Source of the DNA: an uncultured Eubacterium sp.
GTDB taxonomy: Bacteria; Bacillota; Clostridia; Peptostreptococcales; Anaerovoracaceae
Direction: 5' to 3'
Length of the DNA: 64,000 nt
Assembly: GCA_946555345.1 (NCBI GenBank)
Contig: CAMNSS010000002.1
Location: 1-64,000, forward strand
The notes beneath the pieces were generated by a model. That model did not search any database, had not been told where the DNA came from, and saw only the letters and a program-made list of their open reading frames with translations. Below are positions 53,742 to 62,357 of the stretch, one piece after another (the stretch's first letter is position 1; every line of letters starts with the position of its first letter). A program made the translations under genes and the position numbers.

Positions 53742-55718
53742 TTACAGGCTTATGACCCTAAAATCATTTTTCGCAAGCTGATCCCACGGATCGTCCACCC
53801 GCAATCCCTTTAAATTATTTTCTAATGCTCTGATGACCGTGCTATGCGTTACCAAAAGGATATCGCGCGACTGATCCTTCTGCAAAATTTCACGTAAAGC
53901 TTTCACCGCACGGTACTGCACGTCATAAAAGTTTTCCGCCCGGTTGCCGATTTTAAATGAAAAAATATCATCCCCCCTGCGTTCATAATCCAAAGGATAC
54001 TTTTTTTTGACCTCGCTGATTGGCATTCCGTCCCAGTTGCCTAAAGCGATTTCCTGCAAATCGGATACCTGTTGAAGCTCCCATTTGAAGCGGTTTTCTT
54101 TTTCCCCAGCGTTCAGCTCGTTCATCTGCTTTCCAGTATGCCGGTTTTCTTGCATATGCGCCTTTCTTTCTGCAAGGAGAATTTCTTCTGCCGCCGCTTT
54201 TTCCGCTATATTGCGGCCTTCTCCCCTGGCCCGCCACTGTCCCGCATCACAGCTTTCTTCCGCCTCTGCCCGCTTTCCAGTTCCCGCAAGCTCATTTGCC
54301 GCGCCTGCCTGCCCATTTGCTGCATTCACTCGCTTTCCGCCATCCACAGACCCATCTTCTGTGCCCGCAAACTCCTTGCCATCAGCCGCTTCCCGCATAA
54401 AAACATCCCGAATGATTTCCGCCGTCTGCTCCGCCCTTTTCAGCGGGCTCGTATAAATAATCCCGCTCCAGGAAACCAGGCTGCCGCCATATTTTTCTGG
54501 CCTCTGGCCGCTTGAACCGCTACAGCCCGAAACATTTCTGCCTCCTGCCGTTTCCATAAGATGCCCCGCAATCTCCTTCGCCATGGCTGCCACCTGCCCG
54601 TATGTACCCTCCTTTAACGGAACATCATACTGCCCGATAAACATTTTTTCCCTATGCTGTTTCGTCTGCCCATGGCGGATCAAAAAAATGCGCCTTCCAG
54701 CGGCTAGTTCCTGCAAGCTTTCCCGCCTGCCTCCCGTCTTTTGGAACGCCAGGATTTCTTCATATCCCTCTGGCGTATCCATGTCCAGGACACACCCCTC
54801 GTCCTCCACTGGAACACGCACCATCCTGTCCCAATGCCTGTCGGTAATCGCTTTTAGCCCGCCAGAACCATCATAACGGCATATTTCCCCGCTGTATACG
54901 GCGGGAATCAGCAAGGGGTGTCCTTTTTTTCCTTCAAAGACAGGCACATAAAAATTTTTTAATGTTTTCGCCCTGACAACGGAAGGCTCGAACGGTGCAA
55001 AGCTGGAGACTTCATCTGCAAACTCATGCAAAGCATCGTCCGCATCATTTTCACCTGCAAGCCCATGCACAATATCCTGCAAGCCCGTTACATCAAGTAT
55101 ATCAGAATCGTCATTCGCAGGCTTACCCGTTTCAGAACCCTCCAAAGGCTCGCACGATTCAACGTCCTTCAAGGACGCATATAATTCATCCGCCTCCGAA
55201 AGCCCACGCGATTCTGTGGATTCCGCTGTCTTATCCGTCTCACCGTTATTCAAAGTTCCGCACGATTCAATCCTTCCAGCGCCCCTGGACGCCGCCCCGC
55301 TGCCCTCCTCCACAGCAGCTTCCACCAGCCGCTTCAAAACCGCTTTACTGACAAGCGGGCAATCCACCGGAGCCAAAAGAAACCCCTGCGCCTGCCTGAA
55401 CGTGTCCTTTGCATATCCAATCCCTGCTTGGATAGATGAAAACATCCCCTCGGCATAATCCGCATTATAAACCTCGGCAACGCCTGCCTTTTCGATCACG
55501 GGCAGCAGCCTATCCCTGTTGTGTCCGCTCACCACTGCGATATCCACAATCCCAGCATCCCGGAAAGCGGCGATAAGCGTCTCAATGGCAGTACCGCTCC
55601 CCACCGGAAGCAACGGCTTAAACGCCTTCATCCGGGATGAATACCCGCCCGCCAAAATAACTGCACCGAATGAAACCGCATTCTTCATCCCCTGCACTTT
55701 CAATTTCACCGCCTTCAT
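53742..55718 (-). CDS. MobA/MocA-like NTP transferase fused to a histidine phosphatase, with repeat insertions
   Basis: A 658-residue fusion. Residues 1-340 form a nucleotidyltransferase like those charging molybdopterin with CMP or GMP (GAVILAGGYSSRMKAFKPLL, LLAPVDCPLVS). Residues ~355-658 form a histidine phosphatase (FLIRHGQTKQHREKMFIGQY, YTSPLKRAEQTAE, ILLVTHSTVIRAL). Both domains are interrupted: residues ~136-245 hold repeats (ESCGTLNNGETDKTA echoed by ESCEPLEGSETGKPA) and a second insertion of about 90 residues lies inside the phosphatase. It resembles the DVU_1551-type transferase and overlaps xdhC by four bases. Confidence 0.85.
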   Translation of the reverse strand: MKAVKLKVQGMKNAVSFGAVILAGGYSSRMKAFKPLLPVGSGTAIETLIAAFRDAGIVDIAVVSGHNRDRLLPVIEKAGVAEVYNADYAEGMFSSIQAGIGYAKDTFRQAQGFLLAPVDCPLVSKAVLKRLVEAAVEEGSGAASRGAGRIESCGTLNNGETDKTAESTESRGLSEADELYASLKDVESCEPLEGSETGKPANDDSDILDVTGLQDIVHGLAGENDADDALHEFADEVSSFAPFEPSVVRAKTLKNFYVPVFEGKKGHPLLIPAVYSGEICRYDGSGGLKAITDRHWDRMVRVPVEDEGCVLDMDTPEGYEEILAFQKTGGRRESLQELAAGRRIFLIRHGQTKQHREKMFIGQYDVPLKEGTYGQVAAMAKEIAGHLMETAGGRNVSGCSGSSGQRPEKYGGSLVSWSGIIYTSPLKRAEQTAEIIRDVFMREAADGKEFAGTEDGSVDGGKRVNAANGQAGAANELAGTGKRAEAEESCDAGQWRARGEGRNIAEKAAAEEILLAERKAHMQENRHTGKQMNELNAGEKENRFKWELQQVSDLQEIALGNWDGMPISEVKKKYPLDYERRGDDIFSFKIGNRAENFYDVQYRAVKALREILQKDQSRDILLVTHSTVIRALENNLKGLRVDDPWDQLAKNDFRVISL

Positions 55719-56560
55719 TCCGAATCGATCTGCGATCTTGTCTGCACGATTTCCGCCACGATGCTGACCGCAATCTCCTCGGGCGTCTCTGCGCCGATGG
55801 AAAGCCCGATCGGTGCGTGAACGCGCTTAAACGCCTCTTCTGAAAAGCCTTCCTCCAATAACGTATCGTAAAGCAAGCGGTTCTTGCGCCTGCTCCCGAT
55901 CATGCCAAGATAGGCACATGGCTTGCGCAGCGCCTGCCGCAGCACCTGTAAGTCGCCCCGGTGCCCTCGTGTCACAATGATGATATAACTGGATTCATCA
56001 ATCGCAATATGATCAAACGCATGGTCGAAGCTTTCCACCACGACGGTCTTTTCCGCCTGGGGATAACGCTCCGCATTGGCATATTCTTCCCGGTCGTCGA
56101 TAATGACGGTTTTAAAATCCACATGGCGCAAAACAGGCTCTAATGCATAGGCGACATGACCGCCGCCGAAAATGTATGCTGTATCAGCCAGCTTAAATTC
56201 CCGGATGAAATCCCCTGGGTCAGATGCGTCGATATAGTCAATTTGAACCGTTGCATCGCCGCCACAGCCCATATCCAGCGCATCTTTTTGCTTTTCATCC
56301 AGCACGAAATTGTATATATGGGTTTTCTCTTTTGTATCCAGGGTCTTCCTGCAAAGCTTCTCTGTTTCGGCTTCCAAGAGGCCGCCCCCTACCGTGCCAA
56401 CGGTCGTTCCGTCCTGCTTCATCAGCAAAACCGCGCCTTTTTTCCGCGGCGTTGAACCTTGCGTATCCACCACCTTGGCAATGACGAAATCCTTGCCCTG
56501 TTCCACCAAATCCCTCGCAAAATAAGATACCTTCTGTGCCATAATCATCTTGCGCAGCAT
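55715..56560 (-). CDS. xdhC: XdhC/CoxI-family molybdenum enzyme maturation protein
   Basis: This 281-residue protein has the N-terminal CoxI domain (GSTPRKKGAVLLMKQDGTTV, GTVGGGLLEAE, DMGCGGDATVQ) and a C-terminal Rossmann-type domain (AYIFGGGHVAYALEPVL, YLGMIGSRRKN). In xanthine dehydrogenase systems XdhC binds the molybdenum cofactor, promotes its sulfuration and hands it to the hydroxylase. The stop overlaps the next start (ATGA). ATG at 56560 is kept; 56542 is also possible. Confidence 0.92.
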   Translation of the reverse strand: MLRKMIMAQKVSYFARDLVEQGKDFVIAKVVDTQGSTPRKKGAVLLMKQDGTTVGTVGGGLLEAETEKLCRKTLDTKEKTHIYNFVLDEKQKDALDMGCGGDATVQIDYIDASDPGDFIREFKLADTAYIFGGGHVAYALEPVLRHVDFKTVIIDDREEYANAERYPQAEKTVVVESFDHAFDHIAIDESSYIIIVTRGHRGDLQVLRQALRKPCAYLGMIGSRRKNRLLYDTLLEEGFSEEAFKRVHAPIGLSIGAETPEEIAVSIVAEIVQTRSQIDSE

Positions 56561-56870
56561 CTTTTATCTTTCCATAATAAAACGAAGCTGCGCCCTCCTT
56601 TTTTTTCATATTGATTCCTCATGCTTATTTTATCGCATTGCGATCTCACGGATGGATCGCAAATAAGCTTTTGCCGCATCTTGCGGCTTGGCTTTTTCCA
56701 ATCATTTTTTACGGCGTTTTGTAGCCTTGCTTCCTGCAAATCGCTTCTTTGGTGTTTCGCAATTCTGCTTTTTTTAATCGCATTTTACGACCTTGTTTTT
56801 TCCAAGAGCCTTTTGCTAGCTCTTGTGGTCTCGCCGCTCTTCCAAAGTGCCTTTTGCCGCATCTTACGGC
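56561..56870. repeat. 310-bp spacer with ~40-bp degenerate copies of the ligase gene 3' end
   Basis: The last codons of the AMP-ligase gene (56882-56912: GCAAATAACCTTTTACCGC, then ATTTCTCGGCC) are echoed at 56851-56871 (CTTTTGCCGCATCTTACGGC), more weakly near 56770-56792, and at 56659-56688 (GCAAATAAGCTTTTGCCGC, then ATCTTGCGGC). The shared CGCAT lies at 56899, 56859, 56779 and 56675, the first three being 40 and 80 bp apart. No gene is supported. Confidence 0.6.
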
Positions 56871-58388
56871 TCACCTTTCCCGCAAATAACCTTTTACCGC
56901 ATTTCTCGGCCTTACCTTATCCAGCCGCTTGAGCAGGCTGCCACAGGGACACTTTTCCGTGATCCATCTGCTGTAATCGCCAGTCCGGTAGCGGATAAAG
57001 GGCATTCCTTTTCTGGTAAGCGTCGTGAACACGATTTCCCCAAGCTGTCCATCCCTGACAGGAGCTTGCGTGCCAGGATCGATGATCTCGAGGTACAGAT
57101 CCGCCTCCCGCACATGATAACCAGCGCCATGTCCACAGCTTACGGCACAGCCCAGCCCCATCTCCGTCATTCCATAATGCTCATAAACCTTGCAAGAAAA
57201 AACCTGCTCGATAAACTGCACGTCTTTTTCATCCACATACTCTGCGCTTAGCAAAACGCATTTTAACCGCAAATGATTTGCAGGAAAAAAGGGATTGCCC
57301 GAAGCTTCCATGCCCTTCAAACGACCGCACACATATGCCTGTGCTTCCGCATCCGTGCAAGCGAGGCGATCCGCCACGCTTTTCCCTATTGCATAGCTGT
57401 CCGATTGCCCGCTGCTTTTGCATCCCGCAAGAACCGCCGGTTTTTCCTCCTGCCCAGATCCTGCGGGCTTACCCGCTTCCCTGCTAAAACGGTTGCAAAT
57501 TCCATATTGGAACGCTTCCCCGCCGAAACCGCCCTTCCTTTTCACGGCGGTCTCTGCCAGCATCCGCATATGCGTTGGCAACGCCACCACAGCCGTAACT
57601 TGTTCCGTTTCAATAAGATCAAGCAACCGCTCCGCCTCCCTGCGGATTTCCGCTTCCGCCATTCCCGGGCGCATCTGCGGCAATCCGTATTCTACCGTTT
57701 TTGCGCCAAAACCGCCTAACCCTCTCGCAAGCAATTTGCCGATAGATCCTGGGATTTTCACAGGCATCAAAATGAGGACCGTATCGCAAGCCGACACCAA
57801 AAGCTGCATTCCATTTTGAAAATAGTCCACCGTCAGTTGCTGGTCTTCCTCCGTAAAATGAACCCGCTTCGGCGTTCCTGTGCTTCCTCCCGTATCCAAG
57901 GTAACGATGCGGCTGATCTCTCCTGGCCTCACACAGAGAAAATCCATGCCAGATTCCCGCAGCTCCGCTTGTGTTGTAAAAGGCAGGCTTTGGAAAAAGC
58001 GCAAAAAATCCGCATCTCCCACAGGGCTGCTAATGCACCCGCTTCTATCTGGGCGCATAAACCCACAATTTCCATCTTTTTCAATCCCATCACCGTCAGC
58101 CAGCACGAACCCGCTACAGCTTGCCCGCATAATTCCGCTGTATTTCCGTTTGTAAAAGGGGCTGCGGTTGGCAGCGTAAATCAAAGTTTCCCGCAGTTTC
58201 CCCATCGTATACCCATCAAGGATCTGGCGGGTCATCCCATCCTGCGCTGCACCAATCTTTTTCGCAGTCCAGATATCCAGGCATCGGCGTTTCCCGTCAC
58301 TTATTTTGAGATTTATCTTATCCGCTGTCTTTGATGTACCCATTTTTTCAGCCGTTTCCGTATCGCTCAGACGCTTCCGCTTTCGCAC
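56871..58388 (-). CDS. PaaK-like AMP-dependent ligase of the molybdenum cluster (DVU_1553-like)
   Basis: A 505-residue adenylate-forming enzyme related to phenylacetate-CoA ligase. Motifs: VTLDTGGSTGTPKRVHFTEE (phosphate loop), YEHYGMTEMGLGCAVSC, GYHVREADLYLEIIDP and FIRYRTGDYSRWITEKCPCG. Its substrate is unknown; such genes accompany molybdenum hydroxylase maturation genes. Low-complexity insertions lie near 88-120 and 300-365. The start is uncertain: GTG at 58388 lies inside a ~41-bp repeat tract (58356-58450), and ATG at 58343 is an alternative; conserved sequence begins only near residue 36. Confidence 0.82.
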   Translation of the reverse strand: MRKRKRLSDTETAEKMGTSKTADKINLKISDGKRRCLDIWTAKKIGAAQDGMTRQILDGYTMGKLRETLIYAANRSPFYKRKYSGIMRASCSGFVLADGDGIEKDGNCGFMRPDRSGCISSPVGDADFLRFFQSLPFTTQAELRESGMDFLCVRPGEISRIVTLDTGGSTGTPKRVHFTEEDQQLTVDYFQNGMQLLVSACDTVLILMPVKIPGSIGKLLARGLGGFGAKTVEYGLPQMRPGMAEAEIRREAERLLDLIETEQVTAVVALPTHMRMLAETAVKRKGGFGGEAFQYGICNRFSREAGKPAGSGQEEKPAVLAGCKSSGQSDSYAIGKSVADRLACTDAEAQAYVCGRLKGMEASGNPFFPANHLRLKCVLLSAEYVDEKDVQFIEQVFSCKVYEHYGMTEMGLGCAVSCGHGAGYHVREADLYLEIIDPGTQAPVRDGQLGEIVFTTLTRKGMPFIRYRTGDYSRWITEKCPCGSLLKRLDKVRPRNAVKGYLRER

Positions 58389-58450
58389 TTTAACGATTCC
58401 GTATCGCCCTGCCAGCTCCGCTTTCGTGCTTTATCCAGTTCCGTGTTTTC
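58356..58450. repeat. ~41-bp repeat tract spanning the ligase start region
   Basis: TTCCGTATCGC occurs at 58356 and 58397 and TTCCGTGTTTT at 58439; CTTCCGCTTTCGCACTTTA is echoed by CTCCGCTTTCGTGCTTTA about 41 bp on. The tract crosses from the upstream spacer into the putative first codons of the ligase gene. Further up, ATCCGCACATTTT is duplicated about 85 bp apart (near 58475 and 58560). Confidence 0.65.
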
Positions 58451-58633
58451 AGGCGTTTTCCCCTTCGCTTATCCATCCGCACATTTTCATTCCCCAATCG
58501 TTTCTGTCATGCCAGTCCATTTACGCTCGTTTTCCTGGCCGTGCCGACGGCTTCTATTCATCCGCACATTTTTATGTCTATGCGCTTTTATGCGCTGGCC
58601 GTACCCCGGATTTTCCAGCGATCTGCGCCTCCG

Positions 58634-59398
58634 CTATTCCGGTTTTTGCGCCACGAGGAGAAAATACCCGATTTTAGCATTTCCATCGCCGTCCTTATGC
58701 CCGCCAATTCGTCCGTTTCCATTCTCATTGCGTTTGCCGCCCTGTGCAAGCCCAGGCATCAAATCCTCCAGCTTGTCTCCGTCCATCAGCCGTTGCGCAA
58801 CATAATTATCCAAATCGGCAGACCTGTCCTCAAAGGCTACGATGCGATAGCCGATCTCTTCAAGCTGCGCTTTGAGCGGCTCTTCAAAGAACACCCCGTT
58901 TAAGCGAAAATCCACGAACCTTCCCGGATGCTCTTCACAATCGCCCTCCTTGCGCGGCTTCATCGCAAGGCGCGCCGCTTCTATCTTCACCGCCCGCATC
59001 TGTTTCGGGTCAGGGTCTTTATAATACAAATCGCTGAGAATCAGCTTTCCACCCTTCTTTAATACGCAATAGGCCTCATGAAGCGATTCGTCGGGAATAT
59101 TGATCAGGCTCAGCACGCATTCCATCATCACCGCATCAAACGTATAAGAGGAGTAATCGTCCAGAAACTCCCCGTCGCCGAATTTCACGCATACGCCCGG
59201 GTGTTTTTCCTTCGCCGCACTGACCATCGCCAGGTTCATGTCGATTCCTTCCGCATCCATGCCTTTTTCTTTGCAAAGGTGCGCCACTGCGTCGCCCTCG
59301 CCGCATCCGATATCCAGCACCTTCGCGCCCTTTTGCAGTTTTGCAAGCGCAAGCCCCCGGTCTGTTAATGCAAAGCTTCCCGGCCTCATAATCGTCAT
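58634..59398 (-). CDS. SAM-dependent methyltransferase of the molybdenum cluster (DVU_1556-like)
   Basis: This 254-residue class I methyltransferase has motif I in VLDIGCGEGDAVAHL, the acidic residue in AEGIDMNLAMV, and DAVMMECVLSLINIPDESLH, then GGKLILSDLYYKD. The conserved ECVLSL and the N-terminal RPGSFALTDRGLALA match the methyltransferases found with XdhC and the PaaK-like ligase in DVU_1551-1556 clusters. The substrate is unknown. A short Gly/Asn/Asp-rich insertion sits near the C-terminus. GGGAGGAATACAG precedes the ATG. Confidence 0.83.
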   Translation of the reverse strand: MTIMRPGSFALTDRGLALAKLQKGAKVLDIGCGEGDAVAHLCKEKGMDAEGIDMNLAMVSAAKEKHPGVCVKFGDGEFLDDYSSYTFDAVMMECVLSLINIPDESLHEAYCVLKKGGKLILSDLYYKDPDPKQMRAVKIEAARLAMKPRKEGDCEEHPGRFVDFRLNGVFFEEPLKAQLEEIGYRIVAFEDRSADLDNYVAQRLMDGDKLEDLMPGLAQGGKRNENGNGRIGGHKDGDGNAKIGYFLLVAQKPE

Positions 59399-59775
59399 CT
59401 GTATTCCTCCCTGCTAAAATCATTCTCTGTTTTTTGATAAAAATATTTCTGCTTCGTTACCAGCATCCCACTCGTTTCGCTTTTGCCGAGACGAGCTGAT
59501 TCGATTCACACTTGCTCAGGCGAAGCCAATTCGTTTGTTTCCGGCGTTCCTTCTATCGAGACGAATCGATTCGTTTCACGCCAGCTAAACTTCTTTCAGG
59601 ATTTTCCTGTCATTCCTCATCTGCTAAAGCAGCCACATCCAATGAAACAATCCTATATTTCGTTTCCCGTCTGTCAAAGTCATCCGGCTTCTTTTTCCCA
59701 AATCATTCCGGTTTTCTGAAAATACGCCTATACTTTTTCCCGCTCAAACGGCCGCATTTGCTGAAATGATTGCAT
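59399..59775. repeat. 377-bp spacer with short degenerate repeats
   Basis: GAGACGAGCTGATTCGATTC (about 59490) is echoed by GAGACGAATCGATTCGTTTC (about 59558), roughly 68 bp apart, with a third partial form (GAAGCCAATTCGTTTG) between them. TTTCCCAAATCATTCC and similar pyrimidine-rich words fill the rest. No gene is supported; the ribosome site of the methyltransferase lies at the left edge. Confidence 0.55.
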
Positions 59776-61965
59776 TTACAACAATATCACTTCGCCGCTC
59801 CGCCCAGCATCATAGCCGCCGAGCTGCGCCAGCCTGTCGTGAAATTCTGCGCTTTGCAAAATCTGCAAAAATGCTTTGATGTGCGGAAGCTCCAAAAATT
59901 TGGCCGGGATTGCGAAATCGTATTCCTCCGGCGCAATTTCGATGAAATCCAGCCCCATCGCCTTAGCGGCTGAAAGCACGCCCATGCCCGCATCTGCACC
60001 GTCTCCTGCAACCGCTGCCGCAACCGCCATATGCGTTGCCATTTCCCGCTCGTATCCGTTGATTTCCGCCGGGTCAATTCCCGCCTGTTTCAGCTTGTAA
60101 TCAAAGAGCACCCTCGTGCCTGCGCCCCGCTGCCTGTTGACGTAACGAACCGGGACCGCATTTCCGCCAGCCGTTCCCATGCGGCCAGCTCTTTTTCCTT
60201 CTGCGTATTCGCCAGCCGCCGCCTTGCCATCTATTTTTTTGCCAGCCGCTCTTACGCCGCCAACATTCGCTCCTGCGTTGCCAGCATCCGCTCTTTCTGC
60301 GCCGCCAGCCATTTCTTTTGCATCCACCCTTACATCGCTGGCCGTTCCTGCATTTCCGGCGCTCATCCCTGCATCGCCAGCCGCCGCACCACTAGCTGAA
60401 TCTCCGCAATCCGCCTCTTTCCCAGCTATCTCCATTCCGCTGCGCAAATCCGCAAGCCCTTCGATCCGCAACGGATTGTCCTTTTTCACCATGATTCCCT
60501 GAATCCTGTGGACGCCCTTAATCAGCGCCATCGGCTCGCGGAACATTTTTTTCAGATAAGAAATATTATACTCGCCGCTTTCCTCGTCCAGCAAATGGAT
60601 CGGCGCGATATGCGCTTCTCCCCGGCGCAACGCCATCAGCCCGCCCATGCTGCCCACGTGCGTGCTGGAAACGAACATATCCTTATATGCGTTCGGCATG
60701 ATATCGGCGATGACGTCCAGGATCAAATCGTGGCTTCCGATCACCACCACGGTATTTTCAATTTCCCGCCTGCTCCTGTAAAGCGCAATCTCCGCCACAT
60801 CCCCCGCTTCGATGCCTTCACTGTTCTGCTCGATGATGCAAAACCCGTCTGCCCGCACGAGCGACATCGCTGCGCCTGCGCCCCTTGCCAGCGGCGCTGC
60901 GACGAATTTATCACCCACCTTGCCTACCTTGACACGCACGTATTCCTTGTGCTTCAGGCTCGACACCAGCCGCCTGGAAATGTGCGCCTGCACCGTTTCC
61001 GCAAGGCGTTCCGGCCGCCTTGCCATCATCTGGATGAGCGGTGTGACGAAATTTTCAAATCCGATATAAGCGGACACGGGATAACCTGGAAGCCCAATAA
61101 CTGGTTTTCCCGCTACCACCGCCAGAATCACCGGCTTTCCCGGTTTGACGGAAACGCCATGGACGATCACCTCGCCCAGCTCGCGAAGCACGTGAACGGT
61201 ATAGTCCTCCGTCCCTGCGCTTGAACCTGCATTGATGATCACCATGTCATAACGGCCAGCCGCCTGCGCCACCGCACCCCTGATCTTTGCATAATCATCG
61301 GCGATCGGCGCAAACCTATGCCCGATGCCGCCCGCCACCGTAACCATATTTTCAAACATCCGGGAATTGGATTCTATGATGCTGCCATCCTCCGGCTCTT
61401 CCTCCGGCTCGATGATTTCCGTGCCAGTCGGGAAAATCGCAACCTCCGGCCGCTTCACCGCTTCGATTTCCAAAATACCCGCAGACAAAAGCACCCCGAT
61501 GTCGATCGCCCGGATCTTGTGGTTGCCCGGCAAAATCATTTCCCCCGCGACGATATCCTCTCCGATCGGGCGGATGTGCTGCCAAGGATGCGCCGATGCG
61601 ATAATCCGCACCCCGTCTTCCGTCTCCACGATGTCCTCCGCCATAATCACCGCATCAAAAGGCGGATGAATCGGATCGCCCGTGTCCACCACCACATAAT
61701 CCGTTTCCTTTAAAACGACCGGGGACGTCTCGCTGGCATACGCCGTATCCGCCGCCCGCACCGCAATGCCGTCCATCGCAGAAGCATTATAAAGCGGCGA
61801 GCTGTATTTGGCGTAAATCGCGCTGCCCGTTATCCGGTCAAGGCTTTCCGTCACCTTGATCGTCTCGTGTTTCACCGTAATCAGATCTGCGATGGCAGAG
61901 AAATACTTTTCCCGCGCTTCCTCCACCGGGATCGTCTTTAAATATAAATTTCTTTTTCGTTGCAT
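59776..61965 (-). CDS. MoeA-type molybdopterin protein fused to a periplasmic-binding-like domain
   Basis: A 729-residue protein. Residues 1-400 are MoeA, which inserts molybdate into adenylylated molybdopterin (SPLYNASAMDGIAVRAADTA, IINAGSSAGTEDYT, VIGLPGYPVSAYIGFENFV). Residues ~410-729 form a substrate-binding-protein-like domain (VVIGSHDLILDVIADIM, YVNRQRGAGTRVLFDYKL, LDFIEIAPEEYDFAIP), a known fusion of about 640 residues that may sense or hold a ligand. An 85-residue Ala/Gly/Asp-rich repeat insertion (~521-605) splits the second domain just before YVNRQRGAGTR. Ribosome site AGAGGAAAATAGA. Confidence 0.9.
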   Translation of the reverse strand: MQRKRNLYLKTIPVEEAREKYFSAIADLITVKHETIKVTESLDRITGSAIYAKYSSPLYNASAMDGIAVRAADTAYASETSPVVLKETDYVVVDTGDPIHPPFDAVIMAEDIVETEDGVRIIASAHPWQHIRPIGEDIVAGEMILPGNHKIRAIDIGVLLSAGILEIEAVKRPEVAIFPTGTEIIEPEEEPEDGSIIESNSRMFENMVTVAGGIGHRFAPIADDYAKIRGAVAQAAGRYDMVIINAGSSAGTEDYTVHVLRELGEVIVHGVSVKPGKPVILAVVAGKPVIGLPGYPVSAYIGFENFVTPLIQMMARRPERLAETVQAHISRRLVSSLKHKEYVRVKVGKVGDKFVAAPLARGAGAAMSLVRADGFCIIEQNSEGIEAGDVAEIALYRSRREIENTVVVIGSHDLILDVIADIMPNAYKDMFVSSTHVGSMGGLMALRRGEAHIAPIHLLDEESGEYNISYLKKMFREPMALIKGVHRIQGIMVKKDNPLRIEGLADLRSGMEIAGKEADCGDSASGAAAGDAGMSAGNAGTASDVRVDAKEMAGGAERADAGNAGANVGGVRAAGKKIDGKAAAGEYAEGKRAGRMGTAGGNAVPVRYVNRQRGAGTRVLFDYKLKQAGIDPAEINGYEREMATHMAVAAAVAGDGADAGMGVLSAAKAMGLDFIEIAPEEYDFAIPAKFLELPHIKAFLQILQSAEFHDRLAQLGGYDAGRSGEVILL

Positions 61966-62357
61966 ATTCTATTTTCCTCTTCTTCCCATATTTTTACGTC
62001 TTTCCGCTTGTTTGCTTCTTCGTTATTTCGTCTATACAGGCTTTCGTGCGGCAGGCTTGCGATTTTAGGCGGTTTTTGCAGGTCCTTTGCGTTTTTTGGG
62101 AACGGTTTTTGGGCGGTTTTGCAGTTTTTTTGCGATTATTTTACAGTCTTTCAGGGTTCACTTCCTGCAAAGGCCACGTTCTCGCTTTCCTGCAAAAGCT
62201 GCGTTCACGCTTTTTTGCAAACGGCAGATCTGTTGTAATCTAATGTTTTCTATAGAGGCGCACCCGTGCCGATATCGCCCGCATATGGCTTCTATGATTC
62301 CGCCCGTGCAAAATCGCTATACAGCGGGCAGTCGTTTCCGCCCGTGCCAAAAGGCGT
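61966..62357. repeat. 392-bp spacer with short degenerate repeats between the two moeA genes
   Basis: TTCCTGCAAAGGCCACGTTC and TTCCTGCAAAAGCTGCGTTC lie about 28 bp apart near 62165-62212, followed by a third form (TTTTTTGCAAACGGCAG). GGCGGTTTTTGCAG/GGCGGTTTTGCAG also repeats near 62070 and 62112. CCCGTGC words recur at 62265-62350. No gene is supported. Confidence 0.6.
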
